A stretch of DNA of 64,000 nucleotides from the NCBI RefSeq assembly GCF_022879595.1, contig NZ_CP084267.1, positions 310,001 to 374,000 of the forward strand. The letters run 5' to 3'. Of this stretch, positions 52,637 through 62,072 are shown one piece after another; position 1 is the first letter of the stretch; every line of letters starts with the position of its first letter. Below the pieces are notes generated by a model. That model ran no database searches and was not told the DNA's origin. It saw nothing but the letters and a program-made list of their open reading frames with translations. Position numbers and translations under genes: made by a program. This stretch comes from Caballeronia sp. Lep1P3 (lineage in GTDB: Bacteria > Pseudomonadota > Gammaproteobacteria > Burkholderiales > Burkholderiaceae).

Positions 52637-52689
52637 AGCCGTCGGGAAGCAAAGAAGTCACTCAAAACTCAAACCACGAGGCTATAAAA

Positions 52690-53967
52690 ATGAAAGTCAA
52701 GGCATCTATCATCGCCATGGGTCTGGCAGCGCTCGCTTCGAGCACCGCATTCGCAGCCGGTTTTTCGGCGGACGAATCCGCTACCGTTTCGCAGTTCGGC
52801 TATGGCAACACGGCGACGGTCGATCAGCAATCGTCCATCGGCGACAGCGTGAACGTGCAGCAGAATGCAGCCGGCGCGAACGCCGCCGTCAAGTCGATCA
52901 ATGGCGGCCTGAACCGCACCGACATCGCCCAGACCAGCTCGTCGATCGATTCGAACCTCGTCGCGAACGTCACGCAGGACCGCGCGGTCGGCGAGCGCAC
53001 GAACATCACGCAGGTCGGCAGCAACTCGAGCGCGAACGTCGCGCAGACGACCTCGTCGGGCGACAAGGACACCGTGCGCCAGAACGGCACGAATAACTCG
53101 GCGACGATCACGCAGACGAGCGCCGCAGGCAACACGGTGAACATCGATCAAGGCCAGAACACCGCCTCCGGCAAGTTCAGCGGCGGCACCGCAAACGTCA
53201 CGCAAACGACGACCTTCGGCAACAACGTGCAGATTTCGCAAGACAACGACCACGGCATCGCGAACGTCGAAACGATCGGCGGCGGCCTGAACAAGACGAC
53301 CATCACGCAGACGGGCGGCGGCACGGACGCGTATGTCGGACAGACAAACGAACTGGGCGACACGGTCACGATCAACGAGAACGGCTCGGCGATCGCCAAG
53401 GTCTTCTCGTCGAACGGCGGCGGCAACAAGACCACCATCGACCAGAGCGGCGCAACGGCCCCGAACTTCGCGCAAGTGAATCAGGGCAACGCGGTCAACG
53501 AAACGACGACCATCGTGCAAAGCGGTCCGCAGTACAACAAGACGTATGTGAACCAGTACAACGAGTCGAACGATCTGGCGTCGGTCGTGCAGCTCGGCAG
53601 CAACAACGAAGCGACCACCACGCAAAAGGATGGCCACAACAACGCGATCGGTTCGTTGCAGCTCGGCTACAAGAACACCGCGAACCTGACGCAGCAAGCC
53701 GCCGTGGAATCGACGCTGCTGTCCTCGCAGATCGGCGACCTCAACGTTGCGACCGGCACGCAGTCGGGCAACAACGAAGAGATGCTGCTGTCGCAGAACG
53801 GTCTCGGCAACAGCGCGACGGCTTCGCAATCGGGCGCGGGCAACGCGGCCGCGATCACGCAGCTCGGCTATTCGAACGTCGGTTCGATCACGCAAGCGGG
53901 CTACGGCAACTCGGCAACGATCGCGCAATCGGGCACGAAGAACTCGGCGACCATCGCGCAGCACTAA
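52690..53967 (+). CDS. csgA: Long curlin-repeat major subunit, CsgA-like
   Basis: A 425-residue exported protein with signal MKVKASIIAMGLAALASSTA, then almost entirely curlin-type strand-loop-strand repeats rich in Gln, Asn, Gly and Thr, from FGYGNTATVDQQ to YGNSATIAQSGTKNSATIAQH. About 18-20 imperfect repeats can be counted, against five in E. coli CsgA (151 residues). Several repeats are extended or spaced irregularly (for example SSNGGGNKTTIDQSG, QYNKTYVNQYNES). It should polymerise outside the cell into amyloid after export by CsgG. ATG 52690 has ACGAGG upstream. Last gene of the operon, followed by a terminator. Confidence 0.88.
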   Translation: MKVKASIIAMGLAALASSTAFAAGFSADESATVSQFGYGNTATVDQQSSIGDSVNVQQNAAGANAAVKSINGGLNRTDIAQTSSSIDSNLVANVTQDRAVGERTNITQVGSNSSANVAQTTSSGDKDTVRQNGTNNSATITQTSAAGNTVNIDQGQNTASGKFSGGTANVTQTTTFGNNVQISQDNDHGIANVETIGGGLNKTTITQTGGGTDAYVGQTNELGDTVTINENGSAIAKVFSSNGGGNKTTIDQSGATAPNFAQVNQGNAVNETTTIVQSGPQYNKTYVNQYNESNDLASVVQLGSNNEATTTQKDGHNNAIGSLQLGYKNTANLTQQAAVESTLLSSQIGDLNVATGTQSGNNEEMLLSQNGLGNSATASQSGAGNAAAITQLGYSNVGSITQAGYGNSATIAQSGTKNSATIAQH

Positions 53968-54002
53968 GCGACGACAGACGCGGTTTTATTCAGAGCGGGC
54001 GG

Positions 54003-54037
54003 CAGGCGGCTTTCGGGCTGTTTGTCGCCTGTTTTTT
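54003..54037 (+). terminator. Rho-independent terminator of the curli operon
   Basis: CAGGCG and CGCCTG arms with a 17-base loop, followed directly by TTTTTT. Confidence 0.7.
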
Positions 54038-54174
54038 ATTTCGGGCGATGCCCCGCGACAACGCGAAGCCGCACTTCCCTCACTCCTGCCAGCTCCCCGA
54101 GATAATGCTACGTTCATGCGAGCCAGAACGATGGCCGCAGCCCCATCGCAAGCACGGACATGGAGCGACACACG

Positions 54175-55290
54175 ATGAAAGCGACGACAGTCGGCCTCTT
54201 TCAGGCAGCGGGCCTGGTGCTGTTCGCATCGAACGCGTGGGCGCAGTCGAGCGTCACGATGTACGGCCGGCTCGACGGCGGCATCGAATATCTGAACCAT
54301 GTTTCCAACGGTGCGGGCGGCAACGCATCGCGCTGGAGCGCCGAGGGCGGCGACTGGGGCACGAGCATGTGGGGGCTCAAGGGAACCGAAGACCTGGGCG
54401 GCGGTTTGACCGCGCTCTTCGATCTCGAGACCGCGCTGCAGATCATGAACGGCAGAACGGGCGGCGACCGTCTCTTTTCGCGCCGCGCCTACGTGGGCAT
54501 CAGCTCGAAGACGTGGGGGCAGATTCAGGCCGGCCGCAACCTCTTCATCGATAGCGACGGCGTCTGGGAATTCGATCCGTTCGTGCAGGAAGCGATGTCG
54601 TCGGCATCGCTCGTGCGGGGACGCAACTGGCAGCAGACGAGCAACAACGTCGAATATCACAGCCCCGTGTTTCATGGCCTCGACGTGCAGGGACAGTACG
54701 CATTCGGCAATCAGCCGGGCGCGTTCAACCGCGGCGCGCCGGGCGAATTCGGCCGCTCCGAAGGCATCATGCTCACGTATCACTCGCCGCTTCTCGACGT
54801 GCGCGGCATCTACGACGAGCTGCGTAGTCAGGACGGGCGCCTCGACAACATCTTCGCGGCATCCCGCGAGTACTTCGTCGGCGCGAACGTGAAGATCGAC
54901 AAGTTCAAGGTGCAGGCCGCCTATACGCACTACGCCGCGCCGGATACGCCCGCGGGCATGGCCGACAGCGCGGACCACTACTGGCTCGGCGCAACATATC
55001 AGGCGACGCCGCAATGGGCCGTGACCGCGGCCGGCTTCTATATTCACGTCGGGCAAGGCTCGGGCGATGCCGCGCACGATCCGGCGAGTCACGCCACGCT
55101 CTATGCGCTCGGCACGACGTACAACGTCACGAAGCGCACGTTCTTCTACGGCACGGCCGCCTATGTGCGCAACAGCGCGAACGGCACCTTCTCGGTGTTC
55201 GCGACACCGCGCAATGCCGACGTGAGCACGAGCCCGTTAGCGGGCGAATCGCAGACGGGCGCGTATGTCGGCGTGATGCATCTCTTTTGA
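54175..55290 (+). CDS. Gram-negative outer-membrane porin
   Basis: A 371-residue trimeric-porin-type protein typical of Burkholderiales. The signal peptide ends in SNAWA|QSS, and the mature start SSVTMYGRLDGGIEYLNH and GLKGTEDLGGGLTALFDLE, then RRAYVGISSKTWGQIQAGR, match the family. It ends in Phe (YVGVMHLF), as expected for an outer-membrane beta barrel recognised by the BAM complex. ATG 54175 follows GGAG. It lies between the curli terminator and the next gene with its own gap, so it is likely monocistronic. Confidence 0.93.
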   Translation: MKATTVGLFQAAGLVLFASNAWAQSSVTMYGRLDGGIEYLNHVSNGAGGNASRWSAEGGDWGTSMWGLKGTEDLGGGLTALFDLETALQIMNGRTGGDRLFSRRAYVGISSKTWGQIQAGRNLFIDSDGVWEFDPFVQEAMSSASLVRGRNWQQTSNNVEYHSPVFHGLDVQGQYAFGNQPGAFNRGAPGEFGRSEGIMLTYHSPLLDVRGIYDELRSQDGRLDNIFAASREYFVGANVKIDKFKVQAAYTHYAAPDTPAGMADSADHYWLGATYQATPQWAVTAAGFYIHVGQGSGDAAHDPASHATLYALGTTYNVTKRTFFYGTAAYVRNSANGTFSVFATPRNADVSTSPLAGESQTGAYVGVMHLF

Positions 55291-55353
55291 TCGTTTAAGA
55301 TACGCCGCCTTTATTCCAGCGATTCATCAACGACCCATGACGGAGCATCTTTC

Positions 55354-55686
55354 GTGATTCAGCCAGGCAACGCATTCAAGGACAACCTCGCTCGATTGCC
55401 TTCGATCGAAGGCATCGAGCGCATCGATCTCGTCGATGCGAAAGGGCAGACGGTGGACAGCATCGAGAACAAGCCGGGCAAGCAAGGCTCGCTCGCGGTG
55501 TATCACTATCTCAAGGAGACGTTCGGCAAGATCGATGCGAAAGCCGCCGAACATGGTCTCGCCGTATTCGCCGAACATACCGCCGATGCGCGCAATCGTC
55601 CGGGCGCGCATCCGAATGTCGATCGCCTCGCCGCGATCGCGGCGGGCGGGGAAGGGCTCGATGTCGCTATCGTGCGCGCGAGCTGA
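55354..55686 (+). CDS. DUF2322-like small protein
   Basis: A 110-residue cytoplasmic protein beginning at GTG 55354 (IQPGNAFKDNLARLPSIEGI) after CGGAG. KPGKQGSLAVYHYLKETFG and AVFAEHTADARNRPGAHPNVDRL are strongly patterned segments that match my recollection of DUF2322, a family of unknown function in beta- and gammaproteobacteria. It is convergent with kdgD, 31 bases apart. Confidence 0.7.
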   Translation: MIQPGNAFKDNLARLPSIEGIERIDLVDAKGQTVDSIENKPGKQGSLAVYHYLKETFGKIDAKAAEHGLAVFAEHTADARNRPGAHPNVDRLAAIAAGGEGLDVAIVRAS

Positions 55687-55717
55687 ACGACGCGACGCGC
55701 GGCGACCTCGAGCAGCG

Positions 55718-56635
55718 TTATTGCGCGCCGACCTTCTTGATGAGCGCGTCGAGCTGCGACATTTCTTCGTCGGTCAGATCCGTCAGCGGCGCGCGCACCG
55801 GACCGGCATCGTGGCCGACGAGCTTCGCGCCCGCCTTCACGATGCTCACCGCGTAGCCCGCGCGACGGTTGCGGATGGCGAGATACGGCAGGAAGAACTC
55901 GTCGATGAGCCGGCCCGTCGTTTCGTGATCGTTTGCCGCGATTGCGCGGTAGAAGTCCATCGCGGTCTTCGGAATGAAGTTGAACACCGCCGACGAGTAC
56001 ACCGGCACGCCCAGCGCCTTATACGCAGCCGCGTAGACTTCCGCGGTCGGCAGGCCGCCGAGGTACGAGAAGCGGTCGCCGAGGCGGCGGCGGATCGTCA
56101 CCATCGCTTCGATCTCGCCCACGCCGTCCTTGAAGCCGATCAGGTTCGGGCAGCGGTCCGCGAGGCGCTCGAGCATGTCCGCGTTCAGCTTCGAATTCGC
56201 GCGGTTATAGATGATGACGCCCAGGTTCGGCACTGCCTTGCACACTTGCTCGGCGTGCGCCGCGATGCCTTCCTGCGAGGCTTCGGTCAGATAGTGCGGC
56301 ATCAGCAGAATGCCTTGCGCGCCGTTCTTCTCGGCTTCCTGCGCAAACGCGATGGCCGTGCGCGTCGGGCCGCCCGCGCCCGCCAGAATCGGCACCTTGC
56401 CCTTGCAGACTTCGGTCGCCGTGCGCACGATCTGCGAATATTCGGGTTGCGTCAGCGAGAAGAACTCGCCCGTGCCGCCCGCGACGAAGAGCGCCGACGC
56501 GCCGTAGGGCGCGAGCCATTCGAGGCGCTCGGCGTAGGTATCCGCGCGGAAGTTGCCCTGACTGTCGAAGTCGGTCACGGGGAACGAAAGCAGGCCTTCG
56601 GAAACGATTTGCTTGAGTTCTTGCGGTGTCGTCAT
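55718..56635 (-). CDS. kdgD: 5-Dehydro-4-deoxyglucarate dehydratase
   Basis: A 305-residue member of the dihydrodipicolinate synthase family. It dehydrates and decarboxylates 5-keto-4-deoxyglucarate to 2,5-dioxopentanoate (alpha-ketoglutarate semialdehyde). The Schiff-base Lys169 is in [26 protein letters not shown] and [13 protein letters not shown] are typical of KdgD. It diverges from garD, whose product makes its substrate, and the shared 198-base promoter region has two matching operator-like sites. The next enzyme, the semialdehyde dehydrogenase, is not adjacent. Confidence 0.93.
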   Translation of the reverse strand: MTTPQELKQIVSEGLLSFPVTDFDSQGNFRADTYAERLEWLAPYGASALFVAGGTGEFFSLTQPEYSQIVRTATEVCKGKVPILAGAGGPTRTAIAFAQEAEKNGAQGILLMPHYLTEASQEGIAAHAEQVCKAVPNLGVIIYNRANSKLNADMLERLADRCPNLIGFKDGVGEIEAMVTIRRRLGDRFSYLGGLPTAEVYAAAYKALGVPVYSSAVFNFIPKTAMDFYRAIAANDHETTGRLIDEFFLPYLAIRNRRAGYAVSIVKAGAKLVGHDAGPVRAPLTDLTDEEMSQLDALIKKVGAQ

Positions 56636-56680
56636 GATGTGTGTCTCGGTTGAGCAGCGTCCGGCGGATGCAGCGCTTAT

Positions 56681-56697
56681 ACGTCATCGTACAACAT
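56681..56697. promoter_or_regulatory. Operator-like site 1 in kdgD-garD promoter region
   Basis: ACGTCATCGTACAACAT, 46 bases upstream of the kdgD start. It matches site 2 (in inverted orientation) at 15 of 17 positions. The half-sites resemble those of FadR-subfamily GntR regulators, which often control sugar-acid genes. Confidence 0.65.
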
Positions 56698-56734
56698 GGT
56701 TAGCGGGCGCACAACCGATTCAACGACTCCTCGC

Positions 56735-56740
56735 TATAAT
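56735..56740 (+). promoter_or_regulatory. Candidate -10 element for garD
   Basis: A perfect TATAAT, 94 bases before the garD start and between the two operator-like sites. No good -35 hexamer is seen at the usual distance, so the promoter may need an activator or be extended differently. Confidence 0.45.
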
Positions 56741-56772
56741 TACGGGAAAACCCCGAACACACGGCCGTCGAC

Positions 56773-56789
56773 ATGTTGTAGGATGACAT
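56773..56789. promoter_or_regulatory. Operator-like site 2 in kdgD-garD promoter region
   Basis: ATGTTGTAGGATGACAT, 45 bases before the garD start and downstream of the TATAAT. Its reverse complement matches site 1 at 15 of 17 positions. The two sites are about the same distance from the two divergent start codons, a symmetrical layout that suggests one regulator controls both genes. Confidence 0.65.
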
Positions 56790-56833
56790 AACTCTAGGAG
56801 CACGCAGCACGTTTGTGCGAAGGATCGTCGAGA

Positions 56834-58423
56834 ATGAATCAGCCCCCGCTCTATATTCGCGTTCACCCCGAAGACAACGTCGCGATCGTCGTGAACGACG
56901 GCGGCCTCGGGGAAGGCGCCACTTTTTCCGATGGCCTCGTCTTGCGCGAGCGCGTGCCGCAGGGCCACAAGGTCGCGCTGAAGGACCTGGCCGAAGGCGA
57001 AGCGGTCATCCGCTACAACGTCGTCATCGGCTATGCGTTGAAGGAACTGCCCAAAGGCAGCTGGATCAACGAGCACGTCCTGCGCATGCCGACGCCGCCC
57101 GAACTGGACGACCTGCCGATCGCGACGATCAAGGCGCCCGACACGTCGCCGCTCGAAGGCTTCACGTTCGAGGGCTATCGCAACGCGGACGGCTCGGTCG
57201 GCACGCGCAACATCCTCGCGATCACGACCACCGTGCAATGCGTGGCCGACGTCGTTCAGCACGCGGTCGACCGCATCAAGAAGGAACTGCTGCCGCGCTA
57301 CCCGAATGTCGATGACGTCGTGAGCCTCGGCCACAGCTACGGCTGCGGCGTGGCGATCGAAGCGCCCGACGCGATGGTGCCGATCCGCACGGTGCGCAAC
57401 ATCGCGCTGAATCCGAACTTCGGCGGCGAAGTGATGATGGTGAGCCTCGGCTGCGAGAAGCTCCAACCCGAGCGCCTGATGCCGCCCGGCACCATTCCGA
57501 TCGCGGCGGCCGCCGTCGATGACGCCATCGCGGACATCGGCGAAATGGAACTCGAAGCGAACGGCGGCGCGGTCGTGCTGCAGGACGAGGGACACGTCGG
57601 CTTCGAGTCGATGATCGATTCCATCATGCTCATGGCCGAGACGCATCTGAAGCGCCTCAACAACCGGCGTCGCGAGACGTGTCCGGCGTCCGATCTTGTC
57701 GTCGGTGTGCAGTGCGGCGGCAGCGATGCGTTTTCGGGTCTCACCGCGAATCCGGCGGTCGGCTTCGCAACCGACCTGCTCGTGCGCGCGGGCGCGACCG
57801 TCATGTTCTCGGAAGTGACGGAAGTCCGCGACGGCGTCGCGCAACTGACGGCACGCGCGGCGAACGGCGAAGTGGCGCAGGCGATCATCCGCGAGATGCA
57901 GTGGTACGACGATTACCTGAAACGCGGCGGTGCGGACCGCAGCGCGAACACGACGCCGGGCAACAAGAAGGGCGGGCTCTCGAACATCGTCGAGAAGGCG
58001 ATGGGTTCCATCGTCAAGTCGGGTTCATCGACGATTTCGGGCGTGCTGTCGCCGGGCGAAAAGGTCAAGCAAAAGGGCCTCATCTACGCCGCGACGCCCG
58101 CGAGCGATTTCATCTGCGGCACGCTGCAACTGGCGGCGGGCATCAACCTGCACGTCTTCACGACCGGGCGCGGCACGCCGTACAGCCTTGCCGAAGTGCC
58201 GGTCATCAAGGTGGCGACGCGCTCGGACCTCGCGCGCCGCTGGCACGATCTGATGGACGTGAACGCGGGCACCATCGCCACGGGCGAGGCGACGATCGCG
58301 GATGTCGGCTGGGAGTTGTTTCGTCTGATGCTCGACGTGGCGAGCGGGCGCAAAGAGACGCGCGCCGAGAAGCTCAAGCTGCGTAACGCGCTCGTGCTGT
58401 TCAACCCCGCGCCGGTGACCTGA
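56834..58423 (+). CDS. garD: Galactarate dehydratase
   Basis: A 529-residue UxaA/GarD-family dehydratase that converts galactarate to 5-keto-4-deoxyglucarate. The N-terminal SAF-type domain (about 12-95) is followed by the catalytic part with [28 protein letters not shown] and [19 protein letters not shown]. Length matches E. coli GarD (523), favouring it over altronate dehydratase. ATG 56834 is chosen over the upstream frame start at 56813. Divergent from kdgD, which takes its product, and followed by a strong terminator. Confidence 0.9.
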   Translation: MNQPPLYIRVHPEDNVAIVVNDGGLGEGATFSDGLVLRERVPQGHKVALKDLAEGEAVIRYNVVIGYALKELPKGSWINEHVLRMPTPPELDDLPIATIKAPDTSPLEGFTFEGYRNADGSVGTRNILAITTTVQCVADVVQHAVDRIKKELLPRYPNVDDVVSLGHSYGCGVAIEAPDAMVPIRTVRNIALNPNFGGEVMMVSLGCEKLQPERLMPPGTIPIAAAAVDDAIADIGEMELEANGGAVVLQDEGHVGFESMIDSIMLMAETHLKRLNNRRRETCPASDLVVGVQCGGSDAFSGLTANPAVGFATDLLVRAGATVMFSEVTEVRDGVAQLTARAANGEVAQAIIREMQWYDDYLKRGGADRSANTTPGNKKGGLSNIVEKAMGSIVKSGSSTISGVLSPGEKVKQKGLIYAATPASDFICGTLQLAAGINLHVFTTGRGTPYSLAEVPVIKVATRSDLARRWHDLMDVNAGTIATGEATIADVGWELFRLMLDVASGRKETRAEKLKLRNALVLFNPAPVT

Positions 58424-58446
58424 AGCGCCGTTCATTCCGACGCCAG

Positions 58447-58482
58447 CCCCGTTCATGGCCGATGCCGTGAGCGGGGTTTTTT
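58447..58482 (+). terminator. Rho-independent terminator after garD
   Basis: CCCCGTTCA pairs with TGAGCGGGG (one G-U pair) around a small inner GGC-CGAT-GCC stem, and six T follow. The open frame of the next gene runs back into this hairpin, which argues for its later start. Confidence 0.88.
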
Positions 58483-58508
58483 CATCTGCATTCGAGAAGA
58501 GACTTGTC

Positions 58509-59753
58509 ATGCTGAAGATCGATTCGTCCCGCCTGCTCGGCGACTTGAGGACACTGCGCAGCTTCGGCGCGACGGGACCGGGCGTCGTGCGGCTCTCGCT
58601 CTCGCCCGTCGATATGGAGGCGCGGCGCTGGCTCGTTGAACGCATGACGGACGCGGGCCTCGATGCGTCGATCGACGGCGTCGGCACCGTGCTCGGCCGC
58701 TCGCGCAACGCGGGTCCGGCGCTGCTCATCGGCTCACACACGGATACGCAGCCCACGGGCGGCTGGCTCGACGGCGCGCTCGGCGTGATTTACGGTATCG
58801 AGATTGCGCGCGCGTTCGCCGAGTGTGACGAGACGAAGCACTTCGCGCTCGATGTCGCATCGTGGATCGACGAAGAAGGCACGTTCGCGGGCTTTCTCGG
58901 CAGCCGCAGTTTCGTCGCCAACGCCGGCGATGCTTCCGTCGATGCGTCGATCCGCACCGCGCGCAGCCGCGAGGGCGTGTTGCTCGCCGACGCGCTCAAA
59001 AGCGCGGGCCTCGCGGACGTGCCGCGCGTTCGCATCGACGCGTCGCGGCACAAGGCGTATCTCGAACCGCACATCGAACAGGGCGGGCGGCTCGAAGCGC
59101 GCGGCAAGTCGCTCGGCGTGGTGACGACGATCGTCGGCATACGCGAACTCACGCTGCGCTTCACCGGCCAGCGCAATCACGCGGGCACGACGCCGATGTC
59201 CATTCGCCGCGACGCCGGCGCGGGTCTCGTCGCGTTCATCGCGCGCATGAACGATGCGTTCGGCCAGCTCGCGGACGCGGATACGGTTTGGACGGTCGGG
59301 CGCATCGAGCTCGATCCGGGTTCGTTCAGCGTCGTGCCGGGCCGCGCGGAGATGTCTCTGCAATTCCGCGATGCGAGCGCCGCGCGTCTCGATGCAATGG
59401 AACGCGCGCTCGCCGCGCTGATCGACGACTTCAACGCGCGCGACGGCGTGTGCGTCGAGATTGCGTCGAGCGAGCCGCCGGAGCAGCCCGTCGTGATGGA
59501 CGCCGCGTTGCAGGCGCATCTCGCGAACGCCGCCGAAGCGCTCGCGCCGGGGCAATGGGAACGCATGCCGAGCGGCGCGTCGCATGATGCGCAGGTGATC
59601 GCGCATCGCGTGCCGGCGAGCATGCTGTTCGTGCCGAGCATCGGCGGCGTGAGCCACGACTTCATCGAAGATACGGCGGAAGCCCATATCGTGCTCGGCT
59701 GCGAAGTGGCGGCGCGCGCGGCGGCTGACATGCTTCGCGCAATGCATGCGTGA
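58509..59753 (+). CDS. Zn-dependent amidase of the hydantoinase/carbamoylase family
   Basis: A 414-residue M20-type amidohydrolase related to N-carbamoyl-L-amino acid hydrolase, beta-ureidopropionase and allantoate amidohydrolase. Metal ligands are seen in GSHTDTQPTGG (His), LDGALGV (Asp), WIDEEG (Glu-Glu), and a late His in GGVSHDFIEDT. RNHAGTTPMSIRRD is the dimer/substrate-binding segment. Substrate choice among ureido compounds cannot be decided. ATG 58509 is used because the longer frame begins inside the garD terminator; GAAGAGAC lies upstream. It stands alone. Confidence 0.88.
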   Translation: MLKIDSSRLLGDLRTLRSFGATGPGVVRLSLSPVDMEARRWLVERMTDAGLDASIDGVGTVLGRSRNAGPALLIGSHTDTQPTGGWLDGALGVIYGIEIARAFAECDETKHFALDVASWIDEEGTFAGFLGSRSFVANAGDASVDASIRTARSREGVLLADALKSAGLADVPRVRIDASRHKAYLEPHIEQGGRLEARGKSLGVVTTIVGIRELTLRFTGQRNHAGTTPMSIRRDAGAGLVAFIARMNDAFGQLADADTVWTVGRIELDPGSFSVVPGRAEMSLQFRDASAARLDAMERALAALIDDFNARDGVCVEIASSEPPEQPVVMDAALQAHLANAAEALAPGQWERMPSGASHDAQVIAHRVPASMLFVPSIGGVSHDFIEDTAEAHIVLGCEVAARAAADMLRAMHA

Positions 59754-59894
59754 TACGTGGGAACAGCAGCGCGATTCATGACCGCGCGTCATGGATGTCA
59801 TGACGCGCGCGGCATTTCTTCGGCGTGAAGCGCGCCCTACCATGCGAATCGTTCAGACAGTCACATCGACCGATACGCAAAGGGAGCATCGAAC

Positions 59895-60776
59895 ATGTAC
59901 GCCATTACGGGAATCAGCGGGCAAGTCGGCGGCGCGCTCGCGCACGCATTGCTGGAAAGAGGCCGGCCGCTTCGCGCGATCGTTCGCGACGCGAAGAAAG
60001 GCGAGCCGTGGGCCGCGCGCGGCTGCGAAGTCGCGCAAGCGCGTATGACGGACGCCGATGCGCTCGCGCGCGCATTCGAAGGCGCGCAAGGCGTATTCCT
60101 TCTTCTGCCTCCGGTGTTCGATCCGATGCCCGGCTTTCCCGAGGCACGCGAAGCCATCGGTGCCATCGTCGCTGCGCTCGCACGCGCCAGGCCGCGCAAG
60201 ATCGTGTGCCTTTCGACCATCGGCGCGCAGGCGAGCGAAACCAATCTTCTGACGCAGCACACGCTGCTTCAGCGCGCGCTCGGCGATCAGCCGATGCCGG
60301 TCACGTTTCTGCGCCCCGGCTGGTTCATGGAAAACTGCGCGTGGGACGTGCGATCCGCGCGCGAAGAAGGCGTGATCCATTCGTTTCTCCAGCCGCTCGA
60401 TCGCGCGATTCCGATGGTCGCGACCGAGGACGTCGGCAGAACGGCTGCGAAGCTGCTCGATGACGACGACCATGACGACGAGCGGCACGGCGCGCGCGTC
60501 GTCGAACTCGAAGGACCGCGGCGCGTCAGCCCGAACGACATCGCCGCGACGTTCGCCTCCGTGCTCGGCAAGCCGGTGGGCGCACAAGCGGTGCCGCGCG
60601 AGAACTGGCGCGCGCTGTTCGACGCGCAGGGCATGCTAAACCCGGAGCCGCGCATCCGCATGCTCGACGGCTTCAACGAAGGATGGATCCGCTTCGAAGG
60701 CCGCGACGCGGATATCGTGAAGGGCGAAGTCGCGCTGGCGTCGGTCATTCGCAGGCTCGTCGCCCGAGGTGAATGA
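59895..60776 (+). CDS. NmrA/SDR-type NAD(P)-binding reductase
   Basis: A 293-residue atypical short-chain reductase. The Rossmann nucleotide motif is ITGISGQVGGALAHALLERG at the N-terminus, followed by VRDAKKGEPWAARGCEV, which suggests NADP through the Arg after strand 2. LSTIGAQASETN and FLRPGWFMENCAW are typical of the NmrA/QOR2-like group; no Tyr-x3-Lys pair is evident, so it may act as a quinone reductase or redox sensor. ATG 59895 has GGGAG upstream. Confidence 0.85.
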   Translation: MYAITGISGQVGGALAHALLERGRPLRAIVRDAKKGEPWAARGCEVAQARMTDADALARAFEGAQGVFLLLPPVFDPMPGFPEAREAIGAIVAALARARPRKIVCLSTIGAQASETNLLTQHTLLQRALGDQPMPVTFLRPGWFMENCAWDVRSAREEGVIHSFLQPLDRAIPMVATEDVGRTAAKLLDDDDHDDERHGARVVELEGPRRVSPNDIAATFASVLGKPVGAQAVPRENWRALFDAQGMLNPEPRIRMLDGFNEGWIRFEGRDADIVKGEVALASVIRRLVARGE

Positions 60777-60786
60777 GCGTCTCGCC

Positions 60787-60816
60787 TTGACATGCCGTGG
60801 TCGCGTTACCTAGCAT
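60787..60816 (+). promoter_or_regulatory. Sigma-70-type promoter of the MRJP-family gene
   Basis: A perfect -35 TTGACA at 60787-60792, an 18-base spacer, and -10 TAGCAT at 60811-60816 (4 of 6). A 10-base palindrome, TGATTAATCA, lies just downstream near 60832-60841 and could be an operator. Confidence 0.6.
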
Positions 60817-60884
60817 CGTTGAACCAAACGTTGATTAATCACTTACGGAACGACAGGCGCAACGTGGACACCCGAGGAAACGCG

Positions 60885-62063
60885 ATGAAACACGGCATCG
60901 AGCGCCAGCGTATGCGGCGGCACGTTCTTGCATCGATGGGCGCGGGATGGCTCGGCGCGATGGGCTTTCCCATGTCGGCCGGCGCCGCGACGCAGCATGA
61001 GCCGCGGCTCGAAACCGTCGCGGCCTTCGACGACGACTTCCGGCTCGTCGGCATCGGCGTGTCGCGGCAAGGGCGCGTCTTCGCGACGGCGCCTGCGTCG
61101 GTGAAGCGCTCGCGCTACAGCATGGTCGAAGTTGACACGAAGACGCACGCGCTTGCGCCGTTTCCCGACGAAAGCTGGAACGTCTATAAGCCCGACGAGG
61201 ACGGCGCGCGCCAATGGATCTCGGTGCAGGCGCTCTGGGTCGATGAGCGCGATCATCTCTGGGCGCTGGATTCGTCGCTCGCGTCCGTCGATCAGACGCG
61301 CCAGCCGCCGAAGCTCATCGAGTTCGATCTGGCTACGCGCGAGATCGTGCGCCAGTTCGATTACGGCGACATCGTCACGCCGAAGGATTCGCTCAACGAT
61401 ATCCGCGTCGACCTGAAACACGGTTACGTGTACATCAGCAATGCGGGGAATCAGGGCGGCGTCGTGGTGACGAACCTGCAAAGCGGGCAGTCGCGGCTCG
61501 TGCTGGCGGGCGACCGGTCGAGCGTCGCGGACCCGGAGCAGCATCTGATGTTCGGCGATCGCATCGCACGCAAGCTCGATGGCGGCGTGCTCGTGCTGCA
61601 AACGGATGGCATCGCGCTGTCGCCGGATCGCGAATGGCTCTACTACCGGCCCCTGACGGACCATCACTATTGGCGCGTGCCGACGGCCGCGCTGATCGAC
61701 GCCACGCTGAGCGTGGACGAGTTATCGAAGCGCGTGCAATTTCTCGGCGATGGCGCGGAAACCGGCGGCCTCATCATGAGCGCGGCGGGCGTGCTGTATG
61801 GCGGCGATCTGGAAAACCGCACGGTGGTTGCGTTCGACATCGTGGAGCGCGACGGCAAGCCGGCAATCGTGCAGAAGACGTTCGTCGGCAAGCATCCGCA
61901 GCTTTCATGGGCGGACGGCTTCGCGATTTCAAGCGGGTATCTGTATATCGCGGATTCGCACCTGCACGAACTCAATTTCTCGAACGGATATCCGCGCGAA
62001 GGAAAGCTCGCGATCTTCCGCGTGCGCTTGCCGAAGCAGCCCGCGCATGGCTTGGCGGGCTGA
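60885..62063 (+). CDS. Major royal jelly protein (yellow)-family exported protein
   Basis: A 392-residue exported protein. The N-terminus QRMRRHVLASMGAGWLGAMGFPMSAGAA looks like a twin-arginine-type or basic Sec signal, with cleavage near residue 35. The mature part is a six-bladed propeller of the MRJP/yellow family: WVDERDHLWALDSS, DYGDIVTPKDSLNDIRVD, YVYISNAGNQGGVVVTN, DGIALSPDREWLYYRPL and WADGFAISSGYLYIADS. Bacterial members have no settled function. ATG 60885 follows GAGGAAACGCG. Confidence 0.83.
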   Translation: MKHGIERQRMRRHVLASMGAGWLGAMGFPMSAGAATQHEPRLETVAAFDDDFRLVGIGVSRQGRVFATAPASVKRSRYSMVEVDTKTHALAPFPDESWNVYKPDEDGARQWISVQALWVDERDHLWALDSSLASVDQTRQPPKLIEFDLATREIVRQFDYGDIVTPKDSLNDIRVDLKHGYVYISNAGNQGGVVVTNLQSGQSRLVLAGDRSSVADPEQHLMFGDRIARKLDGGVLVLQTDGIALSPDREWLYYRPLTDHHYWRVPTAALIDATLSVDELSKRVQFLGDGAETGGLIMSAAGVLYGGDLENRTVVAFDIVERDGKPAIVQKTFVGKHPQLSWADGFAISSGYLYIADSHLHELNFSNGYPREGKLAIFRVRLPKQPAHGLAG

Positions 62064-62072
62064 CGGTGGCAT

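Noticed and set aside
52750..53967. Regular short repeats that could suggest a CRISPR or satellite array
   Set aside because: The periodicity is in the protein: the frame is open throughout and encodes curlin repeats. The DNA repeats are imperfect and there are no constant repeats with unique spacers.
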